DNA of 64,000 bases from Tiliqua scincoides (lineage: Eukaryota; Chordata; Lepidosauria; Squamata; Scincidae). Below the pieces are notes generated by a model, which was not told the DNA's origin, made no database searches, and saw only the letters and a list, made by a program, of their open reading frames with translations. Shown here piece by piece: positions 1-9,999 of the stretch; the stretch's first letter is position 1; each line of letters begins with the position of its first letter. Location: contig NC_089826.1 of the NCBI RefSeq assembly GCF_035046505.1, forward strand, positions 5,395,036-5,459,035. The letters are read 5' to 3'. The position numbers and the translations under genes were made by a program.

Positions 1-457
1 AATCCCCTTTTAAAGGCATCTAGCCTAGACGCCAGCACCACATCCTGTGGCAAGGAGTTCCACAGACCGACCACACGCTGAGTAAAGAAATATTTTCTGT
101 TGTCTGTCCTAACCCGCCCAACACTCAATTTTAGTGGATGTCCCCTGGTTCTGGTATTATGTGAGAGTGTAAAGAGCATCTCCCTATCCACTCTGTCCAT
201 TCCCTGCATAATTTTGTATGTCTCAATCATGTCCCCCCTCAGGCGTCTCTTTTCTAGGCTGAAGAGGCCCAAACGCCGTAGCCTTTCCTCATAAGGAAGG
301 TGCCCCAGCCCCGTAATCATCTTAGTCGCTCTCTTTTGCACCTTTTCCATTTCCACTATGTCTTTTTTGAGATGCGGCGACCAGAACTGGACACAATACT
401 CCAGGTGTGGCCTTACCATCGATTTGTACAACGGCATTATAATATTGCCTGAAGGTA
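1..457 (-). mobile_element. CR1-type LINE fragment, end of reverse-transcriptase ORF
   Basis: The minus strand encodes the C-terminal part of a CR1-clade LINE ORF2: MVRPHLEYCVQFWSP, then the HLPYEERL and LRGDMIETYKIMQGMDR stretches, then KYFFTQRV and LWNSLP. These are family hallmarks downstream of the RT catalytic core. The copy runs off the left edge of the window toward its 3' end and stops matching near 457, so it is 5' truncated. CR1 normally inserts as 3' fragments, so this is typical. Plus-strand open frames here are antisense shadows. No sign of activity. Confidence 0.88.
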
Positions 458-1118
458 ACAGCCAGCATCTCCAGTTGTTTCTGAAAACAGTTACAACTCT
501 GTCTGACTGGAGATCATCTTGCCAGGGAGTAACATACTCCTTTCCTGATCTTTACGAGAGAAGACAACTTTTTTGGGGGGAGGCGGGGTGGAAATTCACC
601 TTGCTGGATGTGGCCCCACACAATGATCCCCCATAATACCTACCTGGCATCCCTGATGAGCAAAAATGCACCTGCAAGAATGAATTTCTTGGTTGAGATA
701 CTAGCGACATTAGAAGCAAGTTAGCCAAAGCAAAATACTACTCTAAGCTCCACTTCTTTCTTTGTGCTTAATATATGCTTACTTTAGCTAGATGTTTCAA
801 ATGCTTTAGTGTCTGCATTCCAAGAAATGTGCCCTGGTTGCTGGGACTTTAGACAAATCATGTTTATATCCTGAAAAGTGGAATCTCTGCATTACTCTCT
901 CTCAGAAATATTTCTTGTCCATTAGTAGTATTGACTTTGCCATGAAATAAAGCTGGGTTTTATTTCTGATGACATGTGAAACCAAAAAAAGGGACTGTCC
1001 CTCTTTCCTGACTGCTGTAATGATCATGATGTCTACATCCCTCTTCTAAAACTTTAAATCCAGACCAGAGGAGTCATTAGGGTTTACGCCACCTGGTGTG
1101 AGAGCTCATTGTGTCTTC
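458..1118. other. unannotated single-copy-looking DNA
   Basis: AT-rich sequence with no LINE, SINE or inverted-repeat signature recognised and no convincing ORF. Confidence 0.5.
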
Positions 1119-1566
1119 CCATAAGAACAGCCCCGCTGGCTCAGGCCATAGGCCCATCTAGTCCAGCTTCCTGTATCTCACAGCGGCCCACCAAATGCCC
1201 CAGGGAGCACACCAGATAACAAGAGACCTGCAAGGCCTCCTGGGAATTGTAGTTTAAGAACATAAGAACAGCCCCACTGGATCAGGCCACAGGCCCATCT
1301 AGTCCAGCTTCCTGTATCTCACAGCGGCCCACCAAATGCCCCAGGGAGCACACCACATAACAAGAGACCTGCATCCTGGTGTCCTCCCTTGCATCTGGCA
1401 TTCTGACATAGCCCATTTCTAAAAGCAGGAGGTTGCACATGCACATCATGGCTTGTAACCCGTAATGGATTTTTCCGCCAGAAACTTGTCCAATCCCCTT
1501 TTAAAGGCATCCAGGCCAGATGCCGTCACCACATCCTGTGGCAAGGAGCTCCACAGACCAACCACA
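1119..1566 (-). mobile_element. CR1 3' end with one extra tandem tail unit
   Basis: Reads on the minus strand as the end of CR1 ORF2 (LWSSLPQDVV, AFKRGLDKF, then ITGYKP and stop) followed by the 3' UTR ending in TTCTTATGTTCTTA. A second partial copy of the UTR tail (1119-1253) follows in tandem, joined by an ACTACAATTCCCAGG-type word (reverse strand, near 1250). It is a two-unit version of the 140-bp arrays seen elsewhere in the window. Confidence 0.85.
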
Positions 1567-1929
1567 CCCATACCAGAACTTACAGGATAAATTACAATAT
1601 CATACACACAATCTAGACGCATTGGCTTCACTAAGATTGGTGTACCCCCCGCCCCACCGTTCATGTTATTTATTTATTTTAATTTATAGCAGTACAGGTC
1701 ACCGACCAAATCAGTAACTGACCCAAAAATCAGTGGCCAACTTGATGACACTCACACAACTGATTACAAATTCTAGTAGTAGTTCTGATACATGGACATG
1801 AGAACTGACTCATACTAACACCTTCTTTCTGTGTCATAATCACATTTTATTGGCTTCCAGAACAATCATTGGTCAGTTTTGAGTTAAATTTATCCACCTT
1901 TTGTTACATAAGGCAGTTGTGTTTTCTTT
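1567..1929. other. AT-rich spacer
   Basis: Contains a short ATTT-rich run near 1670 and otherwise nothing recognised. Confidence 0.4.
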
Positions 1930-2157
1930 TTCTGGTTAATTGGCCATAACGATTGATCAAATGCAGATAGGTCAACACGGTTTGCTTCATTACCTTCTGC
2001 ACAAAATTACCTTTCCAATGATATATAACAAGATGGTATTTATTCATAAGTGCACATTTTCCGAAAGGTTTTCAAAAATTTTCACCACTAGCGGTGTCAC
2101 CCTCCTCTCCCCTGGTGGTGTGACCCAGTTTGGTCCGCATCCCTAGTGGCACCACTG
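1930..2157 (-). mobile_element. hAT-C non-autonomous DNA transposon, truncated
   Basis: Shares blocks with 24562-25610, 27531-28110 and 51236-51579: the GTTTGCTTCATT segment, ATATATAACAAGATGG, and an end reading CTAGTGGCACCACTG, which is a CAGTGG-type hAT terminus in reverse. The opposite end was not found, so this is one half of an element. Confidence 0.65.
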
Positions 2158-2159
2158 AT

Positions 2160-2583
2160 CCTGGCAGTTTCAACCCAGTCCCACGGGTAGATGGGACTCA
2201 TCAGCCTGGGAAGGCAGCTCATCTGAGAGAAGGAAAACTCTGATCCCAAACCTCCACTGCCTTGTGGCTACACCCAGTTATGGAAAAGGCTTCAGGAGTC
2301 AACCTCGAGGCAAAATCCGGAGCCGGAGTCCCTGAGGCAGTTCATGGCTGAACACAGTCACGTTCTGGCAACTCCTGCGACGTCGTTGGAACCAACCATA
2401 TTGGCCTCTGCCTTTCCATTGGACCAATTCAGCGACGTGGAGAGGGAGGATTTGCTGCATGGGTAACAGTCTATCCTCCATATCTACTTTACCCAGGCTT
2501 CGTGCACTGGAGAGGACACTCTGTTCCAGAACCACCATTCAGAGCACGATACCATCGTCTTCCGAGACTGAAGGATGCCAACA
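2160..2583 (+). mobile_element. 420-bp composite retroelement with the LINE 3' tail
   Basis: A GC-moderate block with no ORF. Its last ~65 bases (from CTGTTCCAGAACCACC to GAGACTGAAGGATGCCAAC) match the extreme 3' end of the RTE-like LINE fragments in this window. The ~350 bases upstream match none of those fragments. It is either a second non-autonomous passenger of that LINE or a deletion product joining a LINE 5' region to its 3' end. No A/B-box tRNA head was recognised. Confidence 0.6.
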
Positions 2584-3208
2584 ACCCAGTCAGATTCTGA
2601 GTATAAAAGAGAATCCCAAACACTGGTCTCCCTGCCTCACCACTGAGCCACCCTTGATAAAACCCAGAGGCTGAGTCCAAAGTTGGCGTGCAATATCCCT
2701 TTCTTCGAAGGCCAAATTCTTCTCTTGCCAACATTGTGAGGAACTTGGGTGGGAAAGAGTTTTTGGTCCAACAGGAGATTTACAACTGCTTGGGAAACTT
2801 TAAGCAGTCGCTTTAAATTAAAAAGAAGGCCCTGAACAAAATGTCCTGATGCCCAGTCAACATAATGAATGACCCTTGGCCTGCAACATCTCATTTAAAG
2901 AAGACCCTTTTTTTGTAGTGGGGCCATTAAAATGTTTTCTGTTTAGCAGAGACGGGCATGGTTGTTTCTTTCAACTTGCCAAAAGCCTTCTTTAAATTAA
3001 AACAAGAAGGGGGGGGTACTCTTTAGATTAGGTCATGTCTTTCAGCAGCAACTTGACTTGAATTGGTACAGCCAGCTAAAAGGGAAGAGATGGGAAAGAT
3101 TAATGGAAATGCTGGCTTAACTTTAACTCTTCCATGGGGGAAAAAATGGGGCTCCAAGGGTGTGTTTGCACTGCACCTATGTTCAGAGTTCTGAACATAT
3201 GTTCACTG
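2584..3208. other. unannotated DNA
   Basis: Single-copy-looking sequence with short homopolymer runs. Open frames here lack recognisable protein features. Confidence 0.4.
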
Positions 3209-3692
3209 AACCTGGAATCCCTAGCATGTATGCACTGCTGAAACAGAGACGCCTGCGTTGGCTCGGTCATGTCGTGAGAATGGATGATGGCCGGATCCCA
3301 AAGGATCTCCTCTATGGAGAACTCGTGCAGGGAAAGCGCCCTACAGGTAGACCACAGCTGCGATACAAGGACATCTGCAAGAGGGATCTGAAGGCCTTAG
3401 GAGTGGACCTCAACAGGTGGGAAACCCTGGCCTCTGAGCGGCCTGCTTGGAGGCAGGCTGTGCAGCATGGCCTTTCCCAGTTGGAAGAGACACTTGGCCA
3501 ACAGTCTGAGGCTAAGAGGCAAAGAAGGAAGGCCCATAGCCAGGGAGACAGACCAGGGACAGACTGCACTTGCTCCTGGTGTGGAAGGGATTGTCACTCC
3601 TGAATCGGACTTTTCAGCCACACTAGACACTGTTCCAGAACCACCATTCAGAGCGCGATACCAGAGTCTTTTGAGACTGAAGGTTGCCAACA
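3209..3692 (+). mobile_element. RTE-like LINE, 3' fragment 1
   Basis: Encodes the C-terminal end of a non-LTR retrotransposon ORF: SMYALLKQRRLRWLGHVVRM, DDGRIPKDLLYGELVQG, GRPQLRYKDICKRDL, then a Cys/His cluster CTCSWCGRDCHS. In this copy the frame ends right after CHS because a CGA has become TGA, a CpG decay change. Sequence continues to the family 3' end GAAGGTTGCCAAC. The clade is uncertain: the RLRWLGHVVRM motif is common in RTE-like LINEs. The copy is 5' truncated to about 480 bp. Long frames on the opposite strand are shadows. Confidence 0.88.
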
Positions 3693-3747
3693 GTCACAGT
3701 ATGTTCAGAGGTGTAACTAGGGTGGAGCCAGAAGGGCACCTGCCCCA

Positions 3748-3915
3748 TAAGAACATAAGAAGAACCCCTCTGGATCAGGACAAAGGCCCATCCAGTCCAG
3801 CTTCTTGTATCTCACAGTGGCCCACCAAATGCCCCAGGGAGCACACCAGGAAACAGACACAACCTGCGTCCTGGTGCCCTCCCCTGCATCTGGCAATCAG
3901 AAGCAGCCTGCCTCT
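3748..3915 (-). mobile_element. CR1 3' UTR fragment, left arm of inverted pair
   Basis: Reverse-oriented CR1 tail (CATAAGAAGAACCCC, GGCCCACCAAATGCCCC) of a slightly diverged subfamily. It faces another CR1 tail at 4062 across a ~145-bp spacer that has its own partial symmetry. Confidence 0.8.
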
Positions 3916-4061
3916 AATCAGACATGCACGATGCTGTGGCAGGAGTGCACTGTGTGAAGCCGTCACTCCTGGGTTGTCCCTGGAGGAAGTGGCACTGGTA
4001 GCTTCACACCTCCTTGTTCCTCCTCCAGGACACCACTGCCTCCAGGAAGAACCCAGAAGTG

Positions 4062-4222
4062 ACATCTCAGAATGCCAGATGCAAGGGGGGGAGCACCAGG
4101 ATGCAGGTCTCTTGTTGCCTTGTGTGCTCCCTGAGGCATCTGGTGGGCCACTGTGAGATACAGGAAGCTGCACTAGATGGGCTTTTGGCCTGATCCAGTG
4201 GGGCTCATCTTATGTTCTTATG
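4062..4222 (+). mobile_element. CR1 3' UTR fragment, right arm of inverted pair
   Basis: Forward CR1 tail from CAGAATGCCAGATGCAAG to TTATGTTCTTATG. With 3748-3915 it forms a head-to-head inverted pair able to fold into a long hairpin. Confidence 0.82.
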
Positions 4223-4515
4223 ACATCATGCTATCATGTGACATTATGATGTCACTGCCGCAGATGCCAGGTCTTCTTCTTATGCCTCTGCCTCTGTTGA
4301 TGCGCATTCCTTGGGGAACATTTCAGTCTGACGACTGGCTTCCTCTGCCACTAACATTCCTGGTACAATGCAGCGCTGTTGTATCTGGAAGGTTTCAATA
4401 CAGGGCTCTGTACTGGAATCCGGATAGAACTTCTTAATGGCAGAGGGGTTGATTTGATAATGCCTGGGGCATGCCCTGCATTCCTGGAGCCCAATTGTGT
4501 GTCAGGCCCTATGTG

Positions 4516-4590
4516 CAGTAGTGTAGCCAGAGGGGGGGCATTGCTATAAGTACTGCAGGCACTGCATCATGCTGTGAAAGAAACACACAG
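4516..4590. mobile_element. hAT-B fragment
   Basis: Begins CAGTAGTGTAGCCAGAGG, a variant of the hAT-B terminus, and shares TAAGTACTGCAGGC-like sequence with the copy at 16553. Only one end is present. Confidence 0.5.
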
Positions 4591-4683
4591 CTATGCTGTG
4601 AACATTCCTTAGGAGCATCTTGAGTGATGGTGATCAGAAATAGCGTTGAGCTGGAACCATTAAGTTTTTAGAAGTTTTATAAA

Positions 4684-5594
4684 GTTCTGGTGGGCCACTG
4701 TGAGATCCAGGAAGCTGGACCAGATGGGCCTTTGGCCTGATCCAGTGGGGCTGTTCTTATGTTCTTAAACTACAATTCCCAGGAGGCCTTGCAGGTCTCT
4801 TGTTGTCTGGTGTGCTCCCTGGGGCATTTGGTGGGCCGCTGTGAGATACAGGAAGCTGGACGAGATGGGCCTATGGCCTGATCCAGTGGTCTGTTCTTAT
4901 GTTCTTAACTACAATTCCCAGGAGGCCTTGCAGGTCTCTTGTTATCTGGTGTGCTCCCTGGGGCATTTGGTGGGCCACTGTGAGATCCAGGAAGCTGGAC
5001 TAGATGGCCCTATGGCCTGATCCAGTGGGGCTGTTCTTATGTTCTTAACTACAATTCCCAGGAAGCCTTGCAGGTCTCTTGTTATCTGGTGTGCTCCCTG
5101 GGGCATTTGGTGGGCCACTGTGAGATCCAGGAAGCTGGACTAGATGGCCCTATGGCCTGATCCAGTGGGGCTGTTCTTATGTTCTTAACTACAATTCCCA
5201 GGAAGCCTTGCAGGTCTCTTGTTATCTGGTGTGCTCCCTGGGGCATTTGGTGGGCCACTGTGAGATCCAGGAAGCTGGACTAGATGGCCCTATGGCCTGA
5301 TCCAGTGGGGCTGTTCTTATGTTCTTAACTACAATTCCCAGGAAACCTTGCAGGTCTCTTGTTATCTGGTGTGCTCCCTGGGGCATTTGGTGGGCCACTG
5401 TGAGATCCAGGAAGCTGGACTAGATGGCCCTATGGCCTGATCCAGTGGGGCTGTTCTTATGTTCTTAACTACAATTCCCAGGAAGCCTTGCAGGTCTCTT
5501 GTTATCTGGTGTGCTCCCTGGGGCATTTGGTGGGCCACTGTGAGATCCAGGAAGCTGGACTAGATGGCCTTATGGCCTGATCCAGTGGGGCTCT
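4684..5594 (+). repeat. CR1-tail tandem array, 140-bp period
   Basis: About six and a half head-to-tail copies of the CR1 3' UTR end. The word ACTACAATTCCCAGG occurs at 4769, 4908, 5048, 5188, 5328 and 5468; the last four are exactly 140 bp apart. Each unit runs from that word through GCAGGTCTCTTGTTATCTGG and GGGGCATTTGGTGGGCC to CTGTTCTTATGTTCTTA. Units differ by only a few bases, which suggests recent expansion by unequal exchange or replication slippage. The array ends inside a unit near 5594. Confidence 0.93.
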
Positions 5595-7333
5595 ATCTTT
5601 CATGAACTGGATCAGCAGTGTCAATAAACAACCTCTCCTCACTGACAGCCCTTCAGAAATGGACACCTGTGAGTTTGTATTGCCCGGCCTTGTTTCCATT
5701 CCCCATTGATCTCCTCTGCTTCACGTGCGTGGAGCATGGTAAGGGTTTTGATTTTCTTCTTCTTCATAGCGCAGAGGCGGCAGACCCAAGATGGCATCAG
5801 GCCATATTCTGGGTTGCACCTCCCCTGCATGTGACTGATCTCAGAAGGAGAAAGGAACAGAAGCTAAGGGAATAAATGATACCAAAGCAACATCAGCTAA
5901 GGGGATCAGTTCTCAACAAGAGAAAGAAACTATATAGAATCAGGAAAAAAAAAATAGAATATTCACACCAATAAAGTGTTTTGCCACTGAAATTGCTGTT
6001 TTTTATCCAGATACAGGAACATAACGTTCAGAACACTGTTAGGGCCCAATCCTATGCCCTGCCAACCTACATGCACACTGCATGCTATAGATGGGGAAAA
6101 GAACAAGATGGTTCAGGAGAGGTAAGTAAAATTCTGCTTTACTGACCTCTCAGTAGACTGCCTGGCCTCCAGTGGGTCTCTCTCTTGCTCTTTAATTGGC
6201 ATAAATCTGAGAAGAGACTGGGCTGGTAAGTGGGATCTTGTTGTGCATGGTTGCCATCAAGATCCTCGCCCTCCAGTCCTCCTCGCCCTTCATGCCCCCT
6301 GGACCAGCTCAAGTCCCACCCCAATCCATCCACAATCCTCCCCCCAAACCACCCCTATTGCTAACCTACCAGCAAAAACAAGTGCATGGGAGTCAATTAT
6401 GGAAAAGAAAGACCCCACATAGCTTTCACAACTTGCCTGGAGAAAGGATAGACCTTGGGGGGGGCATACTCACAGAGAGGAGGATTCAAAGCAAAGGCAT
6501 ATTCAGGGCCAGGTTGGAATTGAACTCAAGGGAGTGAAGCCAGCAGAGGGTCAGAGATAAAGATGTAGTCAGGGATTGGCTCAGGTTGAAAGCTGGAGAT
6601 CAAGAGACCAAGCAGAAGAAGAAAGATGGGTCCACTGCTCTGGTGACCTGTTCAGATTGACTGATGGGCTTGAACGTAAGGGTTTTATAAGGCCTGGAAG
6701 GGGGGGGTGTCCGTGAATCGGTCAGCTGACCTTTCTCCAGGTTATCTTGTTGAACAGCAAGGGTGATAAGGTGGAAGTAAGGAGCTGGAGGCTCAAGGCA
6801 GGGAGACTTGGCTTGATATGCACAGGCAGACCAAATGCTACAGTTTGGCTTGGCTAGGGGACCATTTAAAAGGACTCTGCAGGATGCCATAGAAGCATCC
6901 CCAAGGTGCATAGAGGGTAGATCTCAAAGCTGCTAAAATTTAGTAGAAAGGAAATCCTTTAACATTGCAACGATTACATTGCCCCTTACTCATTCTAGAG
7001 CAGAGGTGTCCCTGGGGTTGGTGCTTTCCGGTGCTGCACTTAGCTGGCGAACTCCAGCATTTTGAATGTGGGGGGGAGGCGTTTGATGTAATGATGCAGT
7101 CACATCACCCCCAATCTTCCACTCCATCCCATTGCCCTGAAGGAAATCCTCCCTCCCAGTGGCCTTAGCCAAGCCACTCATCCACAGCCCTGGATCTTTG
7201 ATTTGGGACCGCAACACTACTGATCGTGTTGTACAGCAGTATGTCGATCACAGTGTGTCAAAGTACAATATATACAGTAAATGTATCGCAATCTCAGGGG
7301 TTATCTGAGGACTCTGTTGCTGTTGCTCTAAGT
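5595..7333. other. unannotated DNA
   Basis: No recognisable transposon termini except a GGGCCCAATCCTATGC word near 6050 that resembles one end of the AATCCTA MITE family. Several open frames here lack known motifs and overlap each other on both strands; none is supported as coding. Confidence 0.4.
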
Positions 7334-7797
7334 CAGGGGTGTCCAAAGTTTTTGGGTGGAGGGCCACATCATCTCTCTGACACTGTGTCGGGGGCCGGGG
7401 AAAAAAAGAATTAATTTACATTTAAAATTTGAATAAATTTGCATAAGTTTACATAAATGAATATATTAAAGATGAACTTATATGAATGAATGAAGGTCTT
7501 GCAATAACTCAAGGCCTATAAAAGACCTTGCACAAAGCAAGGCTGGCCTTTCCTTTGCTGCATCTGCTGCATCACAGACATGAGACAGCAAGCAGTGGAG
7601 GAAGCCCTCATCCCACAGCTCACGCGTGAGGTCAAACAGTTGCCCTCACGCTGAGAGCAGTTGTGTCGGGCCAGTGCGGGCTCCAACAAATTTCCGGAGG
7701 GCCAGAGGCTCATTGGAGACTTGTGGCTCCCTGAGGGCCGCATTGAGAAGCCTCGAGGGCTGCATGTGGCCCCAGGGCCGGGGTTTGGGCACCCCTG
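7334..7797 (+). mobile_element. hAT-A non-autonomous transposon, whole
   Basis: Terminal inverted repeats CAGGGGTGTCCAAA and TTTGGGCACCCCTG bound a 464-bp element without ORF. It is flanked by an 8-bp target-site duplication, CTCTAAGT on the left and CCCTAAGT on the right, one mismatch. The 8-bp duplication and CAGGGGTG termini place it in the hAT superfamily. Three relatives lie at 15080, 15971 and 46807. Confidence 0.92.
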
Positions 7798-8670
7798 CCC
7801 TAAGTGCTTGCCTAAGCCATGTAACCACCACTGCTGAACTTGTCAGGATGTCAGCTTGAAAAGCAGCAAAGTGAAGTCCTTTTCAGGGCAAAGCTCAACT
7901 CCAAAGGTGCCGTGCGCGATACGTGGCAATCACCTTCTTGCTTCTTATCCTTGTCATTTTCTCCTTTTGAGAAACCAATCCCGAATTATTAGGTAAACGG
8001 AACAGAATTAATGTGTCGTCTGATGGAGCCTGAATTTAATCTGCTTCCGACGTTCTCATTCCGAAATCCAATTAACTTGGGGGGCTGATTAGCATGACAA
8101 GCCTCCGATTTTACAGATGGTAAACTTCCTTAACCGCGGCAATCGCTCTAATTTCCTCAGCTTTAATCCCAATATCACCAAGAGAGTTGACTTGACTGGG
8201 GTAGGCAGTTTATTGTCTGAGATTACACAGGCAGCCACTGTTAAGCGCAGGAAAGAGAAATGCAGAATGAACATCTTTAAAGTTAACGAGAACAATTAGA
8301 GATAAGAGGCCAAAACAGGGGAAATGCCATGGATTTTTTTTCCCCCACCTTGACAGCTGCTTCCTCCATCTGGAATTGAACAAGGCATTTTTTTTGCTGA
8401 CCTTGGCCGTCAGTGCCTGAGCAGGCATGGTCTCCGTCAGTCGCCTCTCCAGGTTCTTTTTGCCTGCTGAACAGCCTACCTCAAAGACAAACAACTTTTC
8501 ATTTTAATGGCGGCGCCGTGGGAGAGGTGGCAAGTGGTTGCAATTGTGGAAGGCAGCCCGCGCGGGGCTGCCCTTGAAAAATTGTGACTGGAAGGCAAGA
8601 TGAGCCATGCCTCCCCACAGACGTTTTGTTGAGCTGAACTAAAGCAGAATGAATAGCTAGAGAACTATTC
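7798..8670. promoter_or_regulatory. candidate conserved non-coding element
   Basis: Between about 7900 and 8330 the sequence matches no repeat in the window, keeps several CpGs, and is rich in homeodomain-type cores (CCAATTAAC, CTGATTAGC, ACAATTAGAG). Unlike the surrounding repeats it has no decay signature. Regulatory function is inference; cross-species alignment was not possible here. Confidence 0.35.
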
Positions 8671-8785
8671 TGCCTAAAATCTCACTGTTCTGAATACTTT
8701 GATGTCTCTCTCTTTAAATGTTTGTAGCAGGGACGTGCGGTCATTGGAGGCAGGTAAGGCCCTGCATCACCTGCCCCCAGCGCAG
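8671..8785 (+). repeat. 115-bp inverted repeat, left arm
   Basis: Matches the reverse complement of 9885-9999 over all 115 bases with two differences, both at CpG sites. The arm contains a hAT-like terminus CAGGGACGTGCGGTC (from 8728) preceded by AT-rich sequence that is also repeated. Confidence 0.93.
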
Positions 8786-8875
8786 TGCGGAGGGGAGGCA
8801 GTGTGGAGCAATGAAAGTGATACAGGCCTGAATGACATGCACCTGCACATCACTTGATGTCTTTATGGCTGATTA

Positions 8876-8985
8876 CTTAGTTTATTTTTCACCTATATAC
8901 ACCATTCCTCCTCCAAGGAGCTCGGGGAGGGGGGGGCTGTACAGGGCTTCTGTCCTCATGTCATCCTCACAACACTCCTATACAT
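8876..8985 (-). mobile_element. Sauria-type SINE 3' fragment
   Basis: Reverse-oriented match to the SINE tail, with ATATACACCATTCCTCCTCC, CAAGGAGCTC and CATCCTCACAACACT, the reversed GTTGTTGTGAGG region of this SINE. Diverged and interrupted by G-runs. Confidence 0.6.
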
Positions 8986-9111
8986 GTACTCTTGAGTCCA
9001 GCTCACACATGCATGTTCATCACTTGATTATAAACACATCAGCCAATGACTTCTGTGTGTGCATAAGCCCATCGCAGGCATCACACCACAGCTCCGTGTC
9101 ACAGAAGCCGA

Positions 9112-9372
9112 CCCCTTGCAAAGGACACATTTCTGGAGGAAAAGTTCATTACGGGTTACAAGTCATGGTAGGTATGTGCAAGCTCCTGATTTTAGAGGTA
9201 TGTTGCCTCTGATTGTCGGATGCAAGGGAGGGCACCGGAACGCAGGTTGTATCTTGCTGTCTTGTGTGCTCCCTGAAGCATTTGGTGGGTCACTGTGAGA
9301 TACAGAAGCTGGACTAAATGGGCCTTTGGCCTGATCCAGCGGGGCTCATCTTGTACTCTGATGTTCTTATCA
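9112..9372 (+). mobile_element. CR1 3' end fragment
   Basis: Starts in the last ORF codons (TTTCTGGAGGAAAAG, ACGGGTTACAAG) and continues through the 3' UTR to a degraded GATGTTCTTATC tail. More diverged than the array copies, so probably older. Confidence 0.82.
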
Positions 9373-9884
9373 CAGAGTCTGTTGTAGGCTTGATTCGGCA
9401 ATCTTGCTGGAGATGAATGACATTTAATTACATCTGGAGAGGGCGTTAATCCTACCGCATTTTGCTGGATTGTGTCCAGTGAACAGGATCCAGTACACCA
9501 CGCAGGTAGTTCTGTATGCCTCAGTGGGTATTGGATATGCTTCTTGACCATAGCTTTCCACCCCCTCGGGCAGATCAAATTGATTCTGAAACTGACAAGG
9601 GCATTCAAAAGCAAATTGCAAGTCTGCAAGAAAAGAGCTAAAAATCCCACTTGCCCAAAGAACTATTGATTTTAAAAAAAATCTGACTGGAGATGACCAA
9701 ACCCTGGAGGTTTGATTGACTCTGTGACCCTGAAGAGATGTCACTTCTGGTTCACCTCCATACACGATCCCCTCCTTTCGCATCTGGCGGTGTTCCAAGG
9801 GCTGGAGAGGCCATGTGGAAGGCCTTCTAAGGCTTTCAAGGGCCAGACAATTGCCATGCAGCCTCTCTGGCCATTGGAACACGG

Positions 9885-9999
9885 CTGCGCTGGGGGCAGG
9901 TGACGCAGGGCCTTACCTGCCTCCAATGACCGCATGTCCCTGCTACAAACATTTAAAGAGAGAGACATCAAAGTATTCAGAACAGTGAGATTTTAGGCA
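9885..9999 (-). repeat. 115-bp inverted repeat, right arm
   Basis: Reverse-complement partner of 8671-8785. The flanks inside and outside the hAT-like terminus are both included, so the arms are not simply a transposon's terminal repeats with a direct target-site duplication. Confidence 0.93.

Larger units (their letters stand above)
8786..9884. other. interior of the inverted repeat
   Basis: Holds a reverse Sauria-type SINE end (8876-8985), a CR1 tail (9112-9372) and, from about 9375 to 9700, non-repeat sequence with homeodomain-like words (CATTTAATTACATC) that could be a conserved non-coding element. No ORF supported. Confidence 0.5.

Noticed and set aside
100-294. Small plus-strand ORF at the window start, repeated at 38719 and 61341 on the minus strand
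   Set aside because: Antisense of the CR1 C-terminal coding region in each case.
3467-4156. 229-codon plus-strand ORF, the longest in the window
   Set aside because: It is an out-of-frame reading of the LINE fragment running on through CR1 sequence; the real LINE frame is the one encoding RLRWLGHVVRM.
4684-5594. CRISPR-like or satellite array of regular direct repeats
   Set aside because: There are no unique spacers; the units are whole CR1 tails in tandem in a vertebrate genome.
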